Shown one piece after another: positions 61,815 through 64,000 of a DNA stretch of 64,000 bases; positions within the stretch are counted from its first letter, which is position 1, and each line of letters opens with the position of its first letter. Both the position numbers and the translations under genes were made by a program. The notes under the pieces were generated by a model. The model ran no database searches, was not told where the DNA came from, and saw only the letters and a program-made list of their open reading frames with translations. This DNA is from Lachnospiraceae bacterium (lineage in GTDB: Bacteria; Bacillota; Clostridia; Lachnospirales; Lachnospiraceae), in NCBI GenBank assembly GCA_900771995.1, contig CAAGQC010000014.1:53416-117415 (forward strand). Direction: 5' to 3'.

Positions 61815-61844
61815 AGTATACACCATATGTTAAAAACTTGTCAA
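61815..61844 (-). promoter_or_regulatory. Promoter of rex
   Basis: On the minus strand, TTGACA (61839-61844) and TATACT (61815-61820) are 18 bases apart. The -35 box is the left arm of the operator palindrome at 61838-61855. Confidence 0.75.
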
Positions 61845-61855
61845 TGAATTGACAG
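61838..61855. promoter_or_regulatory. Rex-like operator shared by divergent promoters
   Basis: TTGTCAATGAATTGACAG is an 18-base near-perfect palindrome close to the Rex consensus TTGTTAANNNNTTAACAA. Each arm contains a -35 hexamer, one for rex on the minus strand and one for the ABC-F gene on the plus strand. Confidence 0.65.
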
Positions 61856-61877
61856 GTTTTCTTCTTTTCGATACAAT
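61849..61877 (+). promoter_or_regulatory. Promoter of the ABC-F gene
   Basis: TTGACA (61849-61854) and TACAAT (61872-61877) are 17 bases apart. The -35 is the right arm of the operator palindrome. The leader of about 50 bases contains a short hairpin (CCCGC 61891-61895 with GCGGG 61905-61909). Confidence 0.8.
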
Positions 61878-61930
61878 AAAATTTAAAAAGCCCGCTCTCC
61901 GTGGGCGGGAAATAAAGGATACTTACTACC

Positions 61931-63865
61931 ATGATATTATCTTGTCAGAATATTTCAAAAGCATTTGTGGAAAACCAGGTATTGAAAAATGTCTCTTTCC
62001 ATATAGAGGATCACGAAAAAGCAGCCATTGTCGGCATCAACGGCGCCGGAAAGACAACCTTGCTTCGTATTATCGTGGGTGAAATGACTCCAGATGACGG
62101 CCAGGTGGTTCTGGCGAAGGATAAAACCTTAGGATATCTTGCCCAGAACAGCACCGTGGACACCTCCCACACTATTTATGAAGAGCTACTGTCCGTAAAA
62201 GCGGATCTGCTGCGCCTGGAAGAAAAGATCCGGGAATGTGAAAACAATATGAAGCACGCCGAAGGGGATGCGCTGGAAGACCTTATGAAGCAGTACACCT
62301 CTCTCACGCACGCTTTCGAGACCGGCGGCGGGTATATTTACCGCAGTGAACTTGTGGGGGTGTTAAAGGGTCTGGGCTTTGCCGAGGAAGAATTTTCCAA
62401 GCCGGTGGCAACGCTCTCCGGTGGTCAGAAGACCCGTGTGGCATTGGGACGTCTTCTACTGCAGAATCCGGATCTGATCATTCTCGACGAGCCTACGAAC
62501 CATCTGGATATGAATTCCATCGCCTGGCTGGAGACTTATCTGCTCAATTATAAGGGTGCCGTTCTCATCGTCTCCCACGACCGGTATTTTCTGGACCGGA
62601 TCGCCGGAAAAGTCATCGAGATCGACCAATCCAAGGCTACGACTTTTCTGGGGAACTACTCCGATTATGCCGTGAAAAAGGAACAGCTGCGCGTTGCCGC
62701 CTGGAACGCCTACATGAACCAGCAGCGCGAGATCAAGCATCAGGAAGAAGTCATCGAGAAATTAAAGTCCTTCAACCGGGAAAAATCCATCAAACGGGCG
62801 GAAAGCCGGGAAAAAATGCTGGACAAGATTGAGGTCATCGAAAAGCCCTCCGAAGTCCGCACAGATATGAAGCTGACACTGACGCCCCGGATCTTAAGTG
62901 GCAACGATGTCCTGACTGTGGAGCATCTGGCTAAAAGCTTTGATTCCCATAAACTTTTCACGGACGTTAATTTTGAAATCAAGCGTGGCGAACATGTGGC
63001 GATCATCGGCGACAATGGCAGCGGCAAGACCACTTTGCTTAAAATCTTGAACGGCCTCGTTCCTGCCGATCAGGGTACTTTCCGATTAGGCTCCAATGTG
63101 GAGATCGGTTATTACGATCAGGAGCATCATGTTCTGCACAGTGAAAAGACGTTGTTTGAGGAGATCTCCGATGATTATCCTTACCTGAACAACACCCAGA
63201 TCCGCAATGTGTTGGCCGCTTTCCTGTTCACCGGGGAGGATGTCTTCAAGCGCATCAGCGATTTGAGTGGTGGCGAACGCGGACGTGTGTCTCTCGCCAA
63301 GCTGGTCCTCTCCAACGCGAACTTCCTGATTCTGGATGAGCCGACGAACCATCTGGACATCATGTCCAAGGAAATTCTGGAGGACGCCCTGAACGGTTAC
63401 GAAGGGACTATATTGTATGTCTCCCACGACCGTTACTTTATCAACCGTACCGCCCACAGGATCCTGGATCTGACGGAAGGTCAGTTCGTCAATTATGTTG
63501 GAAATTATGACTATTATCTGGAAAAGCATGATACGGTGATGGCTGCCATCGAAGCCAGTGCCCCGCAGAATGCAGCAGACGCGGATAGTGCAGTTGCCGC
63601 TAAGCCTGTAGAGTCCGAAATCAAGCTGGACTGGAAAGCCCAGAAGGAAGAACAGGCCCGACTTCGCAAAAAGGAAAATGACCTGAAAAAATGTGAGGAG
63701 CAGATTGCCAGACTGGAAGCCCGCGTCTCCGAGATCGACACCGAAATGTCCGATCCAGCCATCGGCACCCAGGTAGCCAAGCTGCAGGAACTCTCCAAAG
63801 AACAGGCCGCCTGCCAGGAACAGCTGGAAAAACTATACGAACAGTGGGAAGAACTGGCTGAGTAA
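61931..63865 (+). CDS. ABC-F family ATPase (ribosome-associated)
   Basis: 644 residues, two nucleotide-binding domains and no membrane part. First: GINGAGKTTL near 35-44, LSGGQKTRV, LIILDEPTNHLDM. Second: GDNGSGKTTL near 360, LSGGERGRVSLAKL, FLILDEPTNHLDI. Between them is the charged linker with NREKSIKRAESREKMLDKIE, and a C-terminal coiled coil runs from about 575 to the end. ABC-F proteins bind the ribosome E site and rescue or regulate translation; subtype (YdiF/Uup/YfmR-like) is uncertain. AAAGGAT lies about ten bases before ATG 61931. Confidence 0.92.
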   Translation: MILSCQNISKAFVENQVLKNVSFHIEDHEKAAIVGINGAGKTTLLRIIVGEMTPDDGQVVLAKDKTLGYLAQNSTVDTSHTIYEELLSVKADLLRLEEKIRECENNMKHAEGDALEDLMKQYTSLTHAFETGGGYIYRSELVGVLKGLGFAEEEFSKPVATLSGGQKTRVALGRLLLQNPDLIILDEPTNHLDMNSIAWLETYLLNYKGAVLIVSHDRYFLDRIAGKVIEIDQSKATTFLGNYSDYAVKKEQLRVAAWNAYMNQQREIKHQEEVIEKLKSFNREKSIKRAESREKMLDKIEVIEKPSEVRTDMKLTLTPRILSGNDVLTVEHLAKSFDSHKLFTDVNFEIKRGEHVAIIGDNGSGKTTLLKILNGLVPADQGTFRLGSNVEIGYYDQEHHVLHSEKTLFEEISDDYPYLNNTQIRNVLAAFLFTGEDVFKRISDLSGGERGRVSLAKLVLSNANFLILDEPTNHLDIMSKEILEDALNGYEGTILYVSHDRYFINRTAHRILDLTEGQFVNYVGNYDYYLEKHDTVMAAIEASAPQNAADADSAVAAKPVESEIKLDWKAQKEEQARLRKKENDLKKCEEQIARLEARVSEIDTEMSDPAIGTQVAKLQELSKEQAACQEQLEKLYEQWEELAE

Positions 63866-63870
63866 ATGGG

Positions 63871-63997
63871 AAGTTAGTGGAATAAATGTTTTCCTAAACC
63901 GGACGAACTCCCGGAGCGGCAGAACGCCCTCAGGCAGATATCGGTCTCCGAGTGTGAATTTTCTAAAGCAGTGGATAAAGTATTTCTAATCCGGACG
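63871..63997. repeat. Imperfect direct repeat after the ABC-F gene, at window edge
   Basis: Two stretches of about 32-35 bases, at 63871-63905 and 63966-63997, share AGTGG-ATAAA, a T-rich centre, then CTAA-CCGGACG; the matching CCGGACG ends are 92 bases apart. The stretch between is GC-rich, and an open frame without a start runs from 63878 to the edge. No terminator for the ABC-F gene is seen before it. Confidence 0.35.
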
Positions 63998-64000
63998 GGC

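Noticed and set aside
63878..64000. Open frame on the plus strand at the window edge
   Set aside because: It has no start codon or ribosome binding site in view, and the opposite strand is equally open, so coding cannot be claimed.

Overview
The window looks like chromosomal DNA of a spore-forming anaerobic member of the Firmicutes, most likely a Lachnospiraceae-type clostridium. Supporting signs are the sporulation genes yqfC and yqfD, the redox repressor Rex, an NfnAB-type electron-bifurcating transhydrogenase pair, monofunctional Fhs plus FolD, the GGGtGRT / Fe-S scaffold pair, and GGAGG-type ribosome binding sites. It is ordinary housekeeping DNA: I see no prophage, insertion sequence, CRISPR array, rRNA or tRNA. 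No gene-free stretch exceeds 300 bases. All but three genes lie on the minus strand; the exceptions are a partial HD-GYP gene at the left edge, a small lipoprotein at 17.0 kb and an ABC-F ATPase at the right edge.

Minus-strand units are given here in transcription order, so coordinates fall. Right end: a divergent control region at 61.8 kb serves abc-F (+) and rex (-) and holds a Rex-like operator whose two arms are the two -35 boxes. After rex come a coiled-coil protein, NAD(P)HX repair (nnr), alanine racemase, a MazF-type RNase and a CorC/HlyC-type membrane protein. A YebC protein, a dolichyl-phosphate-mannose-synthase-like GT2 and a large membrane protein form the next unit, closed by a terminator at 52.4 kb. 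TepA follows. FtsK has its own promoter and starts a train of about 17-19 kb without an obvious terminator: fhs-folD (one-carbon metabolism), a zinc-ribbon/TPR protein, nfnA-nfnB, a Dabb protein, a zinc-ribbon membrane protein, rlmH, nth, a pyrimidine nucleoside phosphorylase, then yqfC-yqfD-phoH-(degenerate PgpH)-ybeY and an MATE/SpoVB-like membrane protein, a BofC-like protein and two flavoproteins.

The middle has a proline unit (proB-DUF896-5-FTHF cycloligase-proA), inorganic pyrophosphatase, the NifU-like/GGGtGRT pair, an SOS-type Y-family polymerase with a YolD partner under a LexA-like box, a polytopic membrane protein, and a cluster of four very small membrane proteins (TM2/zinc ribbon, DUF4190-like, DUF2752, DUF4870-like).

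The left part has a methionine synthase and branched-chain amino acid genes (metH-ilvB-ilvN, then a separate promoter for a second ilvN and ilvC), an ABC exporter, ruvA-ruvB, and a cell-envelope unit from a near-consensus promoter: zapA, a U32 peptidase-family protein, a SEDS glycosyltransferase, a class B penicillin-binding protein and a Nudix hydrolase. Promoters, operators and terminators are read by eye against consensus. None has been tested.
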